Assembly (NCBI GenBank): GCA_964396245.1
Contig: CAYNEO010000039.1
Span: 1-31,181, forward strand
DNA length: 31,181 bases
Source of the DNA: CAYNEO01 sp964396245
Lineage (GTDB): Bacteria; Zixibacteria; MSB-5A5; GN15; FEB-12
Reading direction: 5' to 3'
Positions 30,655 through 31,181 of this stretch are shown here, in pieces. Positions within the stretch are counted from its first letter, which is position 1; every line of letters starts with the position of its first letter. The position numbers were made by a program, and so were the translations under genes. The notes beneath the pieces are model-generated. The model was given only the letters and a program-made list of their open reading frames with translations, was not told the DNA's origin and searched no databases.

Positions 30655-31181
30655 CTACTCCAACGGCAGCCATGCATTCCAGCGATACTGCCAACGATAG
30701 AAGCGAGCCGCGAATTGCCTCTGCATAATCTCAACGCCATCCGGATCTTCCAGCCGTGCCGTGAAACGCAACGTCAGCGAATCAACTGACTCGGGAATGT
30801 GGACGGTGCCGCAATAGAAATATCGGTTCGGACGCGCTTCTGCGGCCAGCGTCTCCTGCCCGGCCGACGGCTCGAAGTCCAGCACAATAGAGTCAACACG
30901 AACCACATTGCTCGAAGTGTCGTTGACAAACAGTTTGTCCGGTTCCCTGACGACCGTCTGCATCGCCATAGTATCCTCCGGGAGACTGAATGCCATCCCA
31001 CAGGCAAACTCATTAGCCGCTATTTTCTTACGATCCTTTGATTCATATACTGACCAGAGAAATACCTGTACAACCCAGGGACCGAATCGTTCGGGGAGAT
31101 TGTCCACCGATCTCCGCATTTCTCTGGTAGGAGGGAACTTGTCTTTTAGGTGAAACTCTTTGGTATACCGGTAGCTGCAGG
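30655..31181 (-). CDS. Unrecognised protein, 5' end cut by the window edge
   Basis: The minus-strand frame is open from the right edge to a TAG at 30657-30655, giving about 174 residues. An internal ATG at 31119 is possible, but the frame continues to the edge without a stop, so the gene probably starts outside. I recognise no family. The visible protein is rich in aromatic and charged residues, with short beta-strand-like segments (VVRVDSIVLDFEPSA, SLTLRFTARLEDPDG) and ends RWQYRWNAWLPLE. The first complete codon at the edge is a cysteine followed by SYRYTK. If a lipobox lies just outside, this would be a lipoprotein of normal layout; that is speculation. The paired-hairpin repeat begins 12 bases beyond its stop. 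Confidence 0.55.
   Translation of the reverse strand, partial: CSYRYTKEFHLKDKFPPTREMRRSVDNLPERFGPWVVQVFLWSVYESKDRKKIAANEFACGMAFSLPEDTMAMQTVVREPDKLFVNDTSSNVVRVDSIVLDFEPSAGQETLAAEARPNRYFYCGTVHIPESVDSLTLRFTARLEDPDGVEIMQRQFAARFYRWQYRWNAWLPLE

Overview
The window looks like one contig of a metagenome-assembled genome from a GC-rich diderm bacterium. Lnt and two secreted proteins with type IX-style C-terminal sorting domains (a gingipain-type C25 peptidase and a propeller protein) point to the FCB superphylum. The mix of Shine-Dalgarno-led genes, a flagellin and sigma-54-like control would suit a candidate phylum such as Zixibacteria better than a typical Bacteroidetes. That placement is inference. 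A run of exactly 100 N inside murE shows the assembly is scaffolded.

Layout: (1) 1-911 is accessory DNA: the possible 3' end of an unknown gene, a SUKH/SMI1-KNR4 gene, and hairpin/TCATCCTGAG repeats. (2) 918-2464 holds a small variant Rieske-like protein and purM, each with its own sigma-70-like promoter; purM looks leaderless. (3) 2613-10503 is a six-gene plus-strand run with overlapping stops and starts: lnt, a two-domain propeller protein with a sorting tail, a GNAT/FemAB-like acyltransferase, two GT4 and one GT2 glycosyltransferases. It reads as a surface glycan and envelope-protein operon. (4) 10500-12803 on the minus strand is the C25 peptidase, convergent with the operon and sharing a CTAG double stop. 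(5) 13160-29362 is a compact dcw cluster: mraZ-rsmH-ftsL-ftsI-murE-murF-mraY-murD-ftsW-murG-murC-ftsQ-ftsA-ftsZ, without murB or ddl. It starts at a promoter overlaid by a helically phased GTG array (probable MraZ operator) and ends at a strong intrinsic terminator. (6) 29617-30525 is a minimal flagellin with a good sigma-54-type promoter and its own terminator. (7) 30546-31181 has a paired-hairpin repeat and the 3' part of an unrecognised minus-strand gene cut by the window edge.

The dcw genes cover cytoplasmic peptidoglycan precursor synthesis (MurC-F), lipid I/II (MraY, MurG), septal polymerisation and cross-linking (FtsW, FtsI), and the divisome (FtsL, FtsQ, FtsA, FtsZ). The most suggestive accessory observation is the PorZ-like propeller in an operon with glycosyltransferases and next to a C25 peptidase, which recalls the way type IX secretion couples sorting-domain proteins to a surface glycan.
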